Source: Pedobacter sp. (GTDB lineage: Bacteria; Bacteroidota; Bacteroidia; Sphingobacteriales; Sphingobacteriaceae). Taken from it: a DNA stretch of 41,733 nucleotides. A program made the translations under genes and the position numbers. The notes beneath the pieces were generated by a model that saw nothing but the letters and a program-made list of their open reading frames with translations, did no database searches and had not been told where the DNA came from. The stretch lies in the NCBI GenBank assembly GCA_025351765.1, contig JANXVH010000133.1, positions 1 to 41,733 on the forward strand. Reading direction: 5' to 3'. Below, in pieces: positions 7,487-15,924 of this stretch (position 1 is its first letter; each line of letters starts with the position of its first letter).

Positions 7487-8204
7487 TGATGAATCACTAG
7501 CCAGGGATATTGTTAAACATTATTTGAGCAATTTCGCTGATATTGAAATTGTTGCAGAATGCAGCGATGGCTTTGAAGGTTTGAAGGCGATTACACAACA
7601 TCAGCCCGACTTTATTTTTCTTGACATACAGATGCCTAAGATAAATGGGTTTGAGATGCTAGAGTTGGTAGAGAAGCCACCTGCAGTTATTTTTACGACT
7701 GCATTTGATGAGTATGCTATTAAAGCTTTTGAAGTGAATGCAGTTGATTATTTACTTAAACCTATTGAGAGAAGCCGATTTGACCTGGCGATACAAAAGC
7801 TTCCGCTTAGGCTAAACGCAGAAAACGAGTCTAATACTCGGGAACTACTGGAATCTGCAGCCATGAGCCCAGCCCAGCACAATAGGGTAGTGGTTAAGAA
7901 GAATGGGGTGATTAAGATCATTGCAGTTTCTGAAATTCATTATCTGGAAGCTGATGATGATTATGTAAAAATGAGTACAACAGAAGGGATATTCCACAAG
8001 AATAAAACGATGAGCTTTTTTGAGAAAACCCTTGACCCGGGGCAGTTCATCAGAATCCACCGATCTTACATCATTAACTTGGCACAGGTAACTAAAATAG
8101 AGCTTAAGGAGAAGGATAGCTATATTGTGCTTTTAAAATCTGATATTTGGCTTCCGGTAAGTAAAACTGGATATATAAAATTGAAGGCTGCTCTTGGCTT
8201 TTAG
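7464..8204 (+). CDS. LytTR-family response regulator
   Basis: The receiver domain spans residues 1-120, with the acidic pair DD at 8-9, phospho-accepting Asp 54 in FLDIQMP, the switch Thr in FTTAFDEYA and the Lys in YLLKPI. The C-terminal LytTR DNA-binding domain (about 140-246) shows the signatures IHYLEADDDYVKM, FIRIHRSYIINL and LPVSKTGYIKLK. It is the partner of the kinase that overlaps its start. LytTR regulators bind pairs of short direct repeats in promoters. The targets are not visible here, although the upstream LiaF-like gene is a candidate for autoregulation. Confidence 0.93.
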   Translation: MIKTILIDDESLARDIVKHYLSNFADIEIVAECSDGFEGLKAITQHQPDFIFLDIQMPKINGFEMLELVEKPPAVIFTTAFDEYAIKAFEVNAVDYLLKPIERSRFDLAIQKLPLRLNAENESNTRELLESAAMSPAQHNRVVVKKNGVIKIIAVSEIHYLEADDDYVKMSTTEGIFHKNKTMSFFEKTLDPGQFIRIHRSYIINLAQVTKIELKEKDSYIVLLKSDIWLPVSKTGYIKLKAALGF

Positions 8205-8219
8205 AAAATTCTATTTCTA

Positions 8220-8251
8220 TTTGCAATTTGAAAAAAATCACACTATATTTG
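8220..8251 (+). promoter_or_regulatory. Promoter of rpmH (TTTG-N20-TATATTTG)
   Basis: A TTTG at 8220-8223 and a perfect -7 box TATATTTG at 8244-8251 are separated by 20 bases, the textbook Bacteroidota housekeeping promoter. The predicted start near 8258 gives a leader of about 35 bases before the rpmH ATG at 8293. Confidence 0.8.
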
Positions 8252-8292
8252 CACCTCTTAATTAAAAAAATAGTCTAAGATATAATACAGTT

Positions 8293-8451
8293 ATGAAAAG
8301 AACATTCCAACCTTCGCAAAGAAAGAGAAGAAACAAGCATGGCTTCCGCGAAAGAATGGCTACAGCAAACGGTAGAAGGGTATTAGCTTCACGTCGTGCT
8401 AAAGGAAGAAAGAAATTAACGGTTTCAAGCGAAGGCCGTCATAAAGCATAA
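8293..8451 (+). CDS. rpmH: 50S ribosomal protein L34
   Basis: This 52-residue protein is the highly basic L34 of the large ribosomal subunit. It opens with [22 protein letters not shown] and has the conserved core [19 protein letters not shown], followed by a short C-terminal tail ([10 protein letters not shown]). A strong promoter sits directly upstream, and rnpA follows 61 bases downstream. The rpmH-rnpA-yidD order is a classic bacterial cluster that couples ribosome supply with tRNA maturation. Confidence 0.97.
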   Translation: MKRTFQPSQRKRRNKHGFRERMATANGRRVLASRRAKGRKKLTVSSEGRHKA

Positions 8452-8478
8452 TTTTTGATTGCAGCACTTTAGGTGTTA

Positions 8479-8495
8479 GCAGATCAGACATCTGC
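8479..8495 (+). other. Hairpin between rpmH and rnpA
   Basis: GCAGAT (8479-8484) pairs with ATCTGC (8490-8495) around a 5-base loop. No T run follows, so this is not a normal intrinsic terminator. It sits 17 bases before the rnpA ATG, where it could protect a processed end or lower rnpA translation relative to rpmH. Confidence 0.4.
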
Positions 8496-8512
8496 AAGGT
8501 TGCGATCAAGAT

Positions 8513-8908
8513 ATGAACACATTCACTAAAGAAGAACGGTTATGTAGCAAGAAATTATTAGACTTGCTATTTAAAAACGGTTCTTCTTTTTTATTATACC
8601 CTTTTCGGATTTCATATTTGCCTATAGCGGCTACTCATCAATATCCTGTACAGGTTGTAATTAATGTATCTAAAAAACGTTATAAGCGGGCAGTAGACCG
8701 TAACCTGATTAAAAGACGCATTCGGGAGGCGTACCGGCTTCAAAAGGAACTTCAGCTTTACTCTTCAATTTCTGTTTCTGGCAGACTGGTCTTGTTGTCT
8801 ATTCAGTTTGTTGGTAAGCAGATCTACGATTTTTCGTTTTTTGAGAAAAAGCTTGCTTTAGTGATGAAAAAGCTGGTGCTAAATATTTCAGGGGATGGCG
8901 GTAATTAA
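8513..8908 (+). CDS. rnpA: Ribonuclease P protein component
   Basis: This is the small basic protein subunit of RNase P. It binds the catalytic RNA and the 5' leader of precursor tRNAs. The 131 residues include the opening [17 protein letters not shown], the beta strand [14 protein letters not shown] and the RNR signature [14 protein letters not shown], which is diagnostic for the family. The gene follows rpmH and overlaps yidD by 14 bases, the standard arrangement. The C-terminal tail (NISGDGGN) is encoded in the overlap and is not conserved-looking. The RNase P RNA gene is not in this window. Confidence 0.95.
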   Translation: MNTFTKEERLCSKKLLDLLFKNGSSFLLYPFRISYLPIAATHQYPVQVVINVSKKRYKRAVDRNLIKRRIREAYRLQKELQLYSSISVSGRLVLLSIQFVGKQIYDFSFFEKKLALVMKKLVLNISGDGGN

Positions 8909-9125
8909 GTTGCTATTTAGCTGGTTGTTTTTAGGGCTGATTAGGCTTTACCAGTGGCTTTTATCGCCTTTACTTGGTGCAAGCTGTCGTTATACGCCTA
9001 CTTGTTCTCAGTACGGTGTTGAGGCTATAAAAAAATATGGACCCTTTAAAGGAGGTTGGCTAACACTTAAACGAATTGGCCGCTGCAATCCATGGGGCGG
9101 TCATGGTCATGACCCGGTTCCCTAA
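8895..9125 (+). CDS. yidD: Membrane protein insertion efficiency factor YidD
   Basis: YidD is a small inner-membrane-associated protein that helps the YidC/Sec pathway insert membrane proteins. The 76-residue sequence has the amphipathic hydrophobic N terminus ([23 protein letters not shown]) and the conserved block [19 protein letters not shown], then [15 protein letters not shown] with its third cysteine. It begins inside the 3' end of rnpA, 14 bases before the rnpA stop, which makes translational coupling likely. yidC itself is not nearby. Confidence 0.95.
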   Translation: MAVIKLLFSWLFLGLIRLYQWLLSPLLGASCRYTPTCSQYGVEAIKKYGPFKGGWLTLKRIGRCNPWGGHGHDPVP

Positions 9126-9133
9126 TAAACTAT

Positions 9134-9141
9134 TACATTTG
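9134..9141 (+). promoter_or_regulatory. Putative -7 box of tsaB, 4 bases before its ATG
   Basis: TACATTTG at 9134-9141 fits the consensus fully, but no good TTTG is found 19-21 bases upstream, inside yidD. If used, the message would start at or beside the tsaB ATG at 9146 and be leaderless. Confidence 0.35.
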
Positions 9142-9145
9142 CACT

Positions 9146-9832
9146 ATGTCGCTTATACTTCAAATTGAAACTGCTACACAGGTTTGTTCCGCTGCTTTAT
9201 CAAACGACGGCCAAACCATCGCTATTAAAGAACTTCAGGAAAATAATATTCATGCAAGCAGTTTAACACTATTTGTTCAAGATGTTATGGAACAGGCTCA
9301 GGTTAGTTTCTCAGACTTGGATGCCATAGCTGTAAGTAAAGGTCCTGGTTCTTACACGGGATTAAGGATTGGGGTTTCAACAGTAAAGGGATTTTGTTTT
9401 GCACTTGATAAGCCGCTGATTGCTATTGATACACTTAAGATGATGGCTCAGGGTTTTATGTTACAATATCCGGATTATAAAGGATTAATTTGTCCCATGA
9501 TTGACGCCCGAAGAATGGAAGTTTTTACGGCCATTTATAATACCGATTTGGATTACATTGAGGAGATATCTGCTAAAATCATTGATGAAAATAGCTTTGC
9601 TACATATTTGGAAAATCAGGATGTGGTGTTTATTGGCAACGGTGCCGAAAAATGCAGGAGTCTGATAACTAGTCGGCAGGCCTCATTTTCATCAGATAAT
9701 TACAACTCTGCTGGGAACATGAGTAAATTGGCATCTGTTTCTTTTGAGAATAGCGTATTTGAGAACCTAGCTTACTTTGAGCCGTTTTATCTTAAAGATT
9801 TTGTGTTAACGAAACCAAAGCCAAGGGTTTAG
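9146..9832 (+). CDS. tsaB: tRNA threonylcarbamoyladenosine biosynthesis protein TsaB
   Basis: TsaB is the scaffold partner of TsaD in the complex that adds threonylcarbamoyl to adenosine 37 of ANN-decoding tRNAs. It has the ASKHA fold but lacks catalysis on its own. The sequence shows the N-terminal strand LQIETATQVCSAALS, then DAIAVSKGPGSYTGLRIGVSTVKGF, a family signature, and PMIDARRMEVF. At 228 residues it has normal length. It starts 20 bases after yidD and ends exactly where the convergent DUF5723-like gene ends, with no intervening base. Confidence 0.92.
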   Translation: MSLILQIETATQVCSAALSNDGQTIAIKELQENNIHASSLTLFVQDVMEQAQVSFSDLDAIAVSKGPGSYTGLRIGVSTVKGFCFALDKPLIAIDTLKMMAQGFMLQYPDYKGLICPMIDARRMEVFTAIYNTDLDYIEEISAKIIDENSFATYLENQDVVFIGNGAEKCRSLITSRQASFSSDNYNSAGNMSKLASVSFENSVFENLAYFEPFYLKDFVLTKPKPRV

Positions 9833-11251
9833 TTATTTTCTTCTGGAGAAGATACCGAACAAGCTTTTGAAGAAACTGGTTTGATCATCATTGATCCCAG
9901 GCATTGTACTGCTGTTTTGCGGATGCTCAACTGTATTTCCAAATTTAATGCCTACACCCATATAGAAGGAAATTCCATTATAGCCTTTTCCAATAGTCTC
10001 ATCCCTGTTTAATATACCTTTTACCTGAGAATTGGTTTTAAACACATTATCAGAACCAAGAAAAACTTCAAAATTAGGTGTTTTATACATTCCCTGCAGG
10101 CCGAAAAGTACTAGTCCATCCATACTGTATGAAGGAATTGCGCTTAGAGAAAAATCATTGTATTCGAATTTATTTACAAAAGCTACATCACCACCTTTAA
10201 AGAATACATTTTTAGAGACAATTAGACTTGGGGTATAGAAACCGTAAGGCCTAGAAATCAGGAAATCTACTTTGGCATTTGTAAGCGCGTAAAATCGTCC
10301 TCTGCCGGAATTTAACAGTACTACGTCTGTAATTCGGTTCTCTACCTCTTGTGAAGTTAATGTATCAGGCCTGTTAATCATCTCTGTCGTATTAAAATTG
10401 GAGACAGCAGAGTTTTTTCCCCATCTTATAATACCTAAATCTTTTATATTGGCCATGATAAAAGTCCCGTTCTTAGCGGTATAAGTTGTTCCGAGTGTGA
10501 TCGCTGCGCCTGGATTTTTAAAAAGTGGGTAAAGGTCTTTTTTCTGCAGCTCATCACCTTTTAAAAAACTTGCTTTGTAATATCCTGTGAGCTTGACGGC
10601 GATATCGCCACCTAGACCTTGCTGAGTAAAGTTAGATTCTGTAATGTTTACCCTGTTATAGCTTATGCCACTAAGTAAGCTAAGTTTAACACCGAAGGCT
10701 AATTTCTTATCATAGTTTTCGCGGTAGCTGAGACTGAATTGGTGATAGCTTTGTGCAATTGCCTTATTATTGAAGGCATTATCAAAATTTGTTAATCCGC
10801 TTTCCTCAAATCTCCCGTAAGTATCCAATAAGGCCAAGGTTTCATTTGTAAAATCTGCACGAGCCTCTGTTTTTACTTGCCAGGAAAGTCCTATTTCTTT
10901 TTGATATTTATAAGAATGAAAGATTTTTAGCGTAGCTAAATAAATGTTTGAGTTTTCAAGGATGGTATTTTTTTGACTTCCACCTAGGGGAATTATTTTC
11001 GAATTGTATACCCGTTTATTAACAAGATTGCGCATAAAATCGTCATTCCCTTTTGTAGATGCTGTTAATCCAAAATTTGGCAAAAAAAAGTTTGAATTAA
11101 ACTTGCGTGAGTAGTCCAATAAAAATGTTTTTTGCGCTGGGTTTTCGAAGCCATCAAACATAGTCTTGGTATTGAACATGCCATATTGCTGGGCGCTCAA
11201 ATGGTCAAAAGAAAAAAGGAATATACTTAGTACTGCGAATTTTCTCAACAT
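9833..11251 (-). CDS. DUF5723-like outer-membrane/envelope protein, unknown function
   Basis: A signal peptide (MLRKFAVLSIFLFSFDHLSA, then QQ) is followed by a long beta-rich protein. It contains the early NTKTMFDGFENPAQKTFLLDY, many aromatic-alternating strands and a glycine-rich near-terminal strand (GISFYMGVGIKFG). This matches the DUF5723 type of Bacteroidota outer-membrane beta-barrel-like proteins. The frame extends back to a GTG at 11266, but the ATG at 11251 places the signal peptide properly, so I chose it. It lies 41 bases downstream of another envelope gene on the same strand, probably in one operon. The function is unknown. Confidence 0.65.
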   Translation of the reverse strand: MLRKFAVLSIFLFSFDHLSAQQYGMFNTKTMFDGFENPAQKTFLLDYSRKFNSNFFLPNFGLTASTKGNDDFMRNLVNKRVYNSKIIPLGGSQKNTILENSNIYLATLKIFHSYKYQKEIGLSWQVKTEARADFTNETLALLDTYGRFEESGLTNFDNAFNNKAIAQSYHQFSLSYRENYDKKLAFGVKLSLLSGISYNRVNITESNFTQQGLGGDIAVKLTGYYKASFLKGDELQKKDLYPLFKNPGAAITLGTTYTAKNGTFIMANIKDLGIIRWGKNSAVSNFNTTEMINRPDTLTSQEVENRITDVVLLNSGRGRFYALTNAKVDFLISRPYGFYTPSLIVSKNVFFKGGDVAFVNKFEYNDFSLSAIPSYSMDGLVLFGLQGMYKTPNFEVFLGSDNVFKTNSQVKGILNRDETIGKGYNGISFYMGVGIKFGNTVEHPQNSSTMPGINDDQTSFFKSLFGIFSRRK

Positions 11252-11292
11252 ATTTAAAGCTAACACAATAAAGTTAGTATTTAAATTGTGTG

Positions 11293-12873
11293 TTAGGGAA
11301 GGATTGCTAAAGAATCTGTTGTGTGGTTGGTAAGTTTCTTAGTCATAAGGAGATTGCTAATAAATTTCCCATTATCGCTGCTGATCTGGTAGGCAATTGA
11401 AGAATAGCTTTTTAGTCCTTCATCTGAATAGATATGCCGGAAAAACGGCAGATAAATGTTTCTTTGTATGATATTTGTTGAATTTTCCAGATCTATATAA
11501 AAAGTAATGGACGCCGAGCCAGGAAGTTGATTGAGTGCATTGCTATAATTGTTCTTGTTGATCAGCAGTTTACTTGATCTATAGCTTTCCAGGTAAGTCT
11601 TTAAGCCAGTTGCGTTGTTAGAAAAAATGAGGTAGTTGTCTATTATCGTGAAATAAGGTTTTTTGAATTTTTTAAAAGCCTCACCAAAGAAACTGTATAA
11701 CAAATCATTTACGTTAAGTAATTTGATGTCTTCATTATAAGGATTGCTAAGGTCTATTAGCAATTGCTCTAACTTATCGCCGTTGCTTAGGTTTATGGCC
11801 CCCAATTTCTCACCATTACTTAGTTGGAATGTGATCATTTGATCTTTAAAATACTTTGGGAGTAGTTGTTCCATGTCTATGTGGTAAGCATTATTCATTG
11901 TTTTTATAATAGCTTCTATAGACTTGTCTTCCTTTTTTATTTTAAACCAGTTTTTAAGCGCCTTATTGTAGGTTTGGTAATTATCAATAAAATAGGTGCT
12001 GTAATTGGCAGTATTATCTGGTAAAATGCTATTGATAGTTATTTTGTTAGATTTGGAATTGAGGAAAAGGTTGTAAAAGCTGGCAGGATCATTGACCGTT
12101 GTTGTGCCTGTAAGGAGTACTTTATCTTTATTGAAATTATAAACCAACGCAGCGTATGCAGGTTGTTGGTTTAGAAAAGCCAGTTCTCCGTTAAGCGAGC
12201 CAGGTATAGTAACCTTTAAAATATCGGAAATCTTTTCAAAATTAACATACACCTCGGCCAGACTGTTCTTTGAGATCTTGCTATTTGCTTTAATGAAGTC
12301 TGCAAACTTATTCTCCTTGTCATTTCTTGGTTTTAATGCCAGACTTACCAATTCTGCTGAAGTAGAAAGTAATAAAAGATTGTCCTTATTGCCAATATAA
12401 AAGATGGTGCTGTCTGCTAATTCAATCTTTGTTAGGTTTTTTGGAATTAGGCTGATTTTAACATTTGCCGACTTTATAACCTGTAAAAGTTGCTGAAAGT
12501 TATGCTTGTTATTAATCTGGGTGCTGTATAACAACTCCAGGTTCTTTTCCATGTCTGCGCAAAGTCCGATATACATGTTTTGCCTGGAGAAGAAAGGAGC
12601 AACATCAGGGATATTAAGTAGGTTGTGCTTTAAAGATTGCAACTGTGCGAATTTTTGTGGTCCAGTGATTTGCTGAAGCAAGTCTTGCCCGCTTAATATA
12701 TCAAGAATGCTTTCATCGTTTTCAAAGGAAAATATCAGCGAAGCGTTTCCAGCAACAGCATACAAGCTATGATCGTTATTCTTTTGCTCCTTGTTTAGAC
12801 CTCCAAAATAAAGATAAGCCATTGTAACGATGGCAATGAATAATACAGCGATTATGATTACTATCCTTTTCAT
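11293..12873 (-). CDS. Membrane-anchored hypothetical protein, 526 residues
   Basis: A single N-terminal hydrophobic helix (IVIIIAVLFIAIVTMAYLYFGG) after MKR would anchor or export it, and it lacks a lipobox cysteine. The remaining 500 residues are soluble-looking and rich in asparagine, serine and leucine. Recurrent short pieces such as YFIDNYQTYNKALKNWFK and FTIIDNYLIFSNNATGLKTYL recall the DUF3352-type repeats found in some exported proteins. I do not recognise the family with confidence. The downstream DUF5723-like gene is 41 bases away on the same strand, so the two may act together at the envelope. Confidence 0.6.
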   Translation of the reverse strand: MKRIVIIIAVLFIAIVTMAYLYFGGLNKEQKNNDHSLYAVAGNASLIFSFENDESILDILSGQDLLQQITGPQKFAQLQSLKHNLLNIPDVAPFFSRQNMYIGLCADMEKNLELLYSTQINNKHNFQQLLQVIKSANVKISLIPKNLTKIELADSTIFYIGNKDNLLLLSTSAELVSLALKPRNDKENKFADFIKANSKISKNSLAEVYVNFEKISDILKVTIPGSLNGELAFLNQQPAYAALVYNFNKDKVLLTGTTTVNDPASFYNLFLNSKSNKITINSILPDNTANYSTYFIDNYQTYNKALKNWFKIKKEDKSIEAIIKTMNNAYHIDMEQLLPKYFKDQMITFQLSNGEKLGAINLSNGDKLEQLLIDLSNPYNEDIKLLNVNDLLYSFFGEAFKKFKKPYFTIIDNYLIFSNNATGLKTYLESYRSSKLLINKNNYSNALNQLPGSASITFYIDLENSTNIIQRNIYLPFFRHIYSDEGLKSYSSIAYQISSDNGKFISNLLMTKKLTNHTTDSLAILP

Positions 12874-12936
12874 GTGTGTTATAACAAACTTAGAGAATTT
12901 GTTTGTCTTTAGTACCTGTTCCCTAACAATTTTATA

Positions 12937-12944
12937 TAAGTTTG
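12937..12944 (+). promoter_or_regulatory. Putative -7 box of the DUF423-priA unit
   Basis: TAAGTTTG at 12937-12944 matches TAnnTTTG exactly and lies 22 bases before the ATG at 12967. The -33 element is not clear at the usual 19-21 base spacing. Confidence 0.45.
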
Positions 12945-12966
12945 CTTTCTAAAAAAGCTCGTTGCA

Positions 12967-13353
12967 ATGAATAGATGTATATTACTAACCGCCTCCATAT
13001 TTGGTGCTTTTGCTGTGGTGCTCGGCGCTTTTGGTGCGCATGGACTCAAGCAACTTATTGATCCGGAGGCATTGACTATATGGACTAAAGGAGTTGAATA
13101 TCAGTTTTATCATACTTTCGCTTTGCTATTCCTTTCTCAATTAAAAGGCGGCAAACAAATTCTCCTCGCTTACTGGTTCTTTACCATTGGAATTGTATTT
13201 TTCTCTGGCTCTTTATACCTATTGGCAACAAGAGCTATTACCCATTTGAGTTTTGTGAATTTGGTAGGTCCGATTACCCCTATTGGTGGATTATTGCTAA
13301 TATTAGGTTGGTTAATGTTGTTTTTAAATGCTTTGAAAGGAAAGAATGCTTGA
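12967..13353 (+). CDS. DUF423 (YgdD-type) small membrane protein
   Basis: This 128-residue inner-membrane protein has four predicted helices. The conserved opening is LTASIFGAFAVVLGAFGAHGLK, followed by WTKGVEYQFYHTFALLFL and ending in VGPITPIGGLLLILGWLML. Those blocks identify the DUF423 family, whose members are small and have no established biochemical role. It overlaps priA by 8 bases, so the two are co-transcribed, although this pairing has no obvious functional meaning. Confidence 0.9.
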   Translation: MNRCILLTASIFGAFAVVLGAFGAHGLKQLIDPEALTIWTKGVEYQFYHTFALLFLSQLKGGKQILLAYWFFTIGIVFFSGSLYLLATRAITHLSFVNLVGPITPIGGLLLILGWLMLFLNALKGKNA

Positions 13354-15826
13354 TCTTCATGAGCCTGATTTTGTGGAAAGAGAAACGCTATTTATAGAGG
13401 TAATTTTGCCTTTATCTTTAGCGAAAAATTACATATATCGGGTTCCATTTGATCTGAATGATCTTGTTGCTGTAGGTAAGCGCGTTGTAGTACAGTTTGG
13501 AAAGAACAAGATATACACTGCACTGGTAAAAAGCATCAGTCATATTGCCCCTGATGTTTATGAAGCCAAATATATAATCGATGTAATTGATATCCATTCC
13601 ATTATTACAATGCAACAGTTGCAGTTATGGGATTGGATGACGAGATACTATCTGTGCAATGAAGGAGATGTAATGTCTGCCGCCCTGCCTACAGGATTGA
13701 AGCTGGCCAGCGAAACTATTATCGTATTGAAAGAGGGTGCAGCGAATGATAATGAAACATTTAGCGAAAAGGAACAGCTAATACTGAATGCCTTTAGAAG
13801 CAGACCGAGATTGACCATTGATGATGTATCAGCGTTGCTGGGACAAAAGACGGTTTATCCTGTTATAAACTCATTATTGGGTAAAGGGATGGTTTACATT
13901 GCTGAGGAGGTTATAGAAAAGTATAAACCTCTGTTAAAGAGTTTTGTATTGCTCAATAGTTTTTATCAGGATGAAGAAAATCTAAAACAATTGTTTACCA
14001 TTCTTGAGCGGGCACCGAAGCAGCTGGATGCGCTATTGGCTTATCTTAAATTGTCAAGACAGCAGCAAACCGTTGCAAAACAAGAGGTATTAGAGGAAAG
14101 CAATTGTGGTGCTGCTTCCTTTAAATCTTTGCTTGATAAAGAAATTTTTACTGTTAACAAAAGACCGGTTAGTAGATTGCAGGATAACAATGATGATTTC
14201 ATCCTCAATTTTACTTTAAGTGAGGCGCAAAATAAAGCGTTAAATGAAATTCAGAAGGCGTTCCTTGAAAAAGAAGTAGTGCTTTTACACGGAGTAACAG
14301 CTTCGGGAAAAACCCAGGTTTATATTAAGTTGATAGAACAAGCGATAGAAAAAGGGGGACAAGTCCTGTTTTTACTGCCCGAAATTGCTTTAACTACGCA
14401 GATAGTTGAACGTATACAAAGATATTTTGGAGATGCGATTGGTGTTTACCACAGCAAGTTTAATAATAACGAGCGTGTGGAAATCTGGAACAAGGTACTA
14501 AACGGTCAATACCGTGTAGTTCTTGGTGCAAGATCTGCTGTATTTTTACCTTTTAAGGAGCTAAAACTGATCGTTGTTGATGAAGAACACGAATCTTCTT
14601 ACAAACAGCATGATCCTTCTCCGCGTTATCAGGCTCGGGATGCGGCGGTATATATGGGGCATATGTATGGTGCTAAAATTATGCTGGGATCTGCTACGCC
14701 ATCTATAGAAAGTTATTATAACGCCACAACTGGCAAGTATGGTCTGGTAAAACTAAACCAGCGTTATGGTGGTGTGGAACTTCCTTTACAGGAAGTGATT
14801 AGTATTGCGGAAGAGACCAAGCGAAAGAAGATGGTTTCTTACTTTTCTAGTAAACTTATAGAAGATATTGAATTAACGCTTCAGAATAAAGAACAAGTGA
14901 TCTTGTTTCAAAACCGAAGGGGGTATGCTACCATTTTAATTTGTGCAACCTGTGGATATGCACCTAAATGTGTGAACTGTGATGTTAGTCTTACTTTTCA
15001 TAAAACCAGCGGTAAGTTGCATTGTCACTATTGTGGATATCACCAAAGCAGCATAAATATATGTCCGGCTTGTGGCTCAGTACATATTGAACAAAAAGGA
15101 TTTGGCACTGAAAGAATAGAAGAGGAATTAAGCCTGATTTTTCCAGAAGCGAAGATTGCGCGTTTAGATGTGGATAGTACCCGTACAAAGAACGGGCTAC
15201 AACAAATTATCTCTGAGTTTCAAGAAAAGAAGACGGACATTCTTATTGGTACTCAAATGGTAGCTAAAGGACTAGATTTTGAGAATGTTACCCTTATAGG
15301 CGTGATTAATGCAGATACATTATTGAATTATCCAGACTTTAGGGCGTTTGAACGTAGCTATCAACTACTTGCTCAAGTGGCTGGTAGGGCTGGCCGCCGT
15401 GACAAACAAGGAAAGGTAATTATCCAGGCGTACGACGATAATCACAGGATTATTAGTCAGGTAATAGACAATAAGTACCAAGAAATGTATGAGAATGAAC
15501 TTGCAGAGCGTAAGCAATTCAACTACCCCCCTTTTTCTAAACTCATCTTTATAAATGTGAAACATAAAGACGCTGATTTGCTCAATGTGGCCTCACAGGT
15601 CTTCGCTACAGCGTTAAGAGTCCAGCTGGGATACAGAGTGTTGGGTCCAGAACAGCCATTGGTGTCGCGCATTAGAAATTACTACATTAAACAGGTGATC
15701 ATTAAAAGCGATAAAAATACTTCGATGTTGAAAGTGAAATCTATTCTGAAAGAAGTGATACTTCAATTCCAGGCGGAAAAGGAATACAGGGGAGTAAATA
15801 TTCAGGTTGATGTAGATCCTTACTAA
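13346..15826 (+). CDS. priA: Primosomal replication-restart helicase PriA
   Basis: PriA recognises stalled forks and D-loops and reloads the replicative helicase through the primosome. At 826 residues it is full length. The N-terminal DNA-binding region (ETLFIEVILPLSLAKNYIYRVP) is followed by a helicase core with Walker A GVTASGKTQ near residue 316, the DEEH box near 412 (VVDEEHESSYKQHDP) and GSATPSIE. A cysteine-rich zinc region runs over about residues 533-578 (CATCGY, CVNCD, CHYCGY, CPACG), carrying the expected eight cysteines, and motif V/VI TQMVAKGLDF and QVAGRAGR. It overlaps the DUF423 gene upstream. The start at 13346 is the only nearby ATG that keeps the N-terminal domain. Confidence 0.95.
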   Translation: MLDLHEPDFVERETLFIEVILPLSLAKNYIYRVPFDLNDLVAVGKRVVVQFGKNKIYTALVKSISHIAPDVYEAKYIIDVIDIHSIITMQQLQLWDWMTRYYLCNEGDVMSAALPTGLKLASETIIVLKEGAANDNETFSEKEQLILNAFRSRPRLTIDDVSALLGQKTVYPVINSLLGKGMVYIAEEVIEKYKPLLKSFVLLNSFYQDEENLKQLFTILERAPKQLDALLAYLKLSRQQQTVAKQEVLEESNCGAASFKSLLDKEIFTVNKRPVSRLQDNNDDFILNFTLSEAQNKALNEIQKAFLEKEVVLLHGVTASGKTQVYIKLIEQAIEKGGQVLFLLPEIALTTQIVERIQRYFGDAIGVYHSKFNNNERVEIWNKVLNGQYRVVLGARSAVFLPFKELKLIVVDEEHESSYKQHDPSPRYQARDAAVYMGHMYGAKIMLGSATPSIESYYNATTGKYGLVKLNQRYGGVELPLQEVISIAEETKRKKMVSYFSSKLIEDIELTLQNKEQVILFQNRRGYATILICATCGYAPKCVNCDVSLTFHKTSGKLHCHYCGYHQSSINICPACGSVHIEQKGFGTERIEEELSLIFPEAKIARLDVDSTRTKNGLQQIISEFQEKKTDILIGTQMVAKGLDFENVTLIGVINADTLLNYPDFRAFERSYQLLAQVAGRAGRRDKQGKVIIQAYDDNHRIISQVIDNKYQEMYENELAERKQFNYPPFSKLIFINVKHKDADLLNVASQVFATALRVQLGYRVLGPEQPLVSRIRNYYIKQVIIKSDKNTSMLKVKSILKEVILQFQAEKEYRGVNIQVDVDPY

Positions 15827-15909
15827 TTTATTAAGATTGATTTTGTGAGGATTAGAAATATTTTAAGACTTCCGTGCTAAATTGATAGCCGAAATACCTT
15901 TCAAAAGTC

Positions 15910-15917
15910 TATTTTTG
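15910..15917 (+). promoter_or_regulatory. Putative -7 box of pcm, 7 bases before its ATG
   Basis: TATTTTTG at 15910-15917 is a perfect match. A TTG at 15882-15884 is the nearest -33 candidate, but its 25-base spacing is long. Transcription from it would start within a few bases of the ATG at 15925. Confidence 0.4.
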
Positions 15918-15924
15918 GGATAGA

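Noticed and set aside
8220..9125. A replication origin next to rpmH-rnpA.
   Set aside because: There is no dnaA gene or cluster of DnaA-box-like repeats here, and this gene group is not tied to the origin in Bacteroidota.
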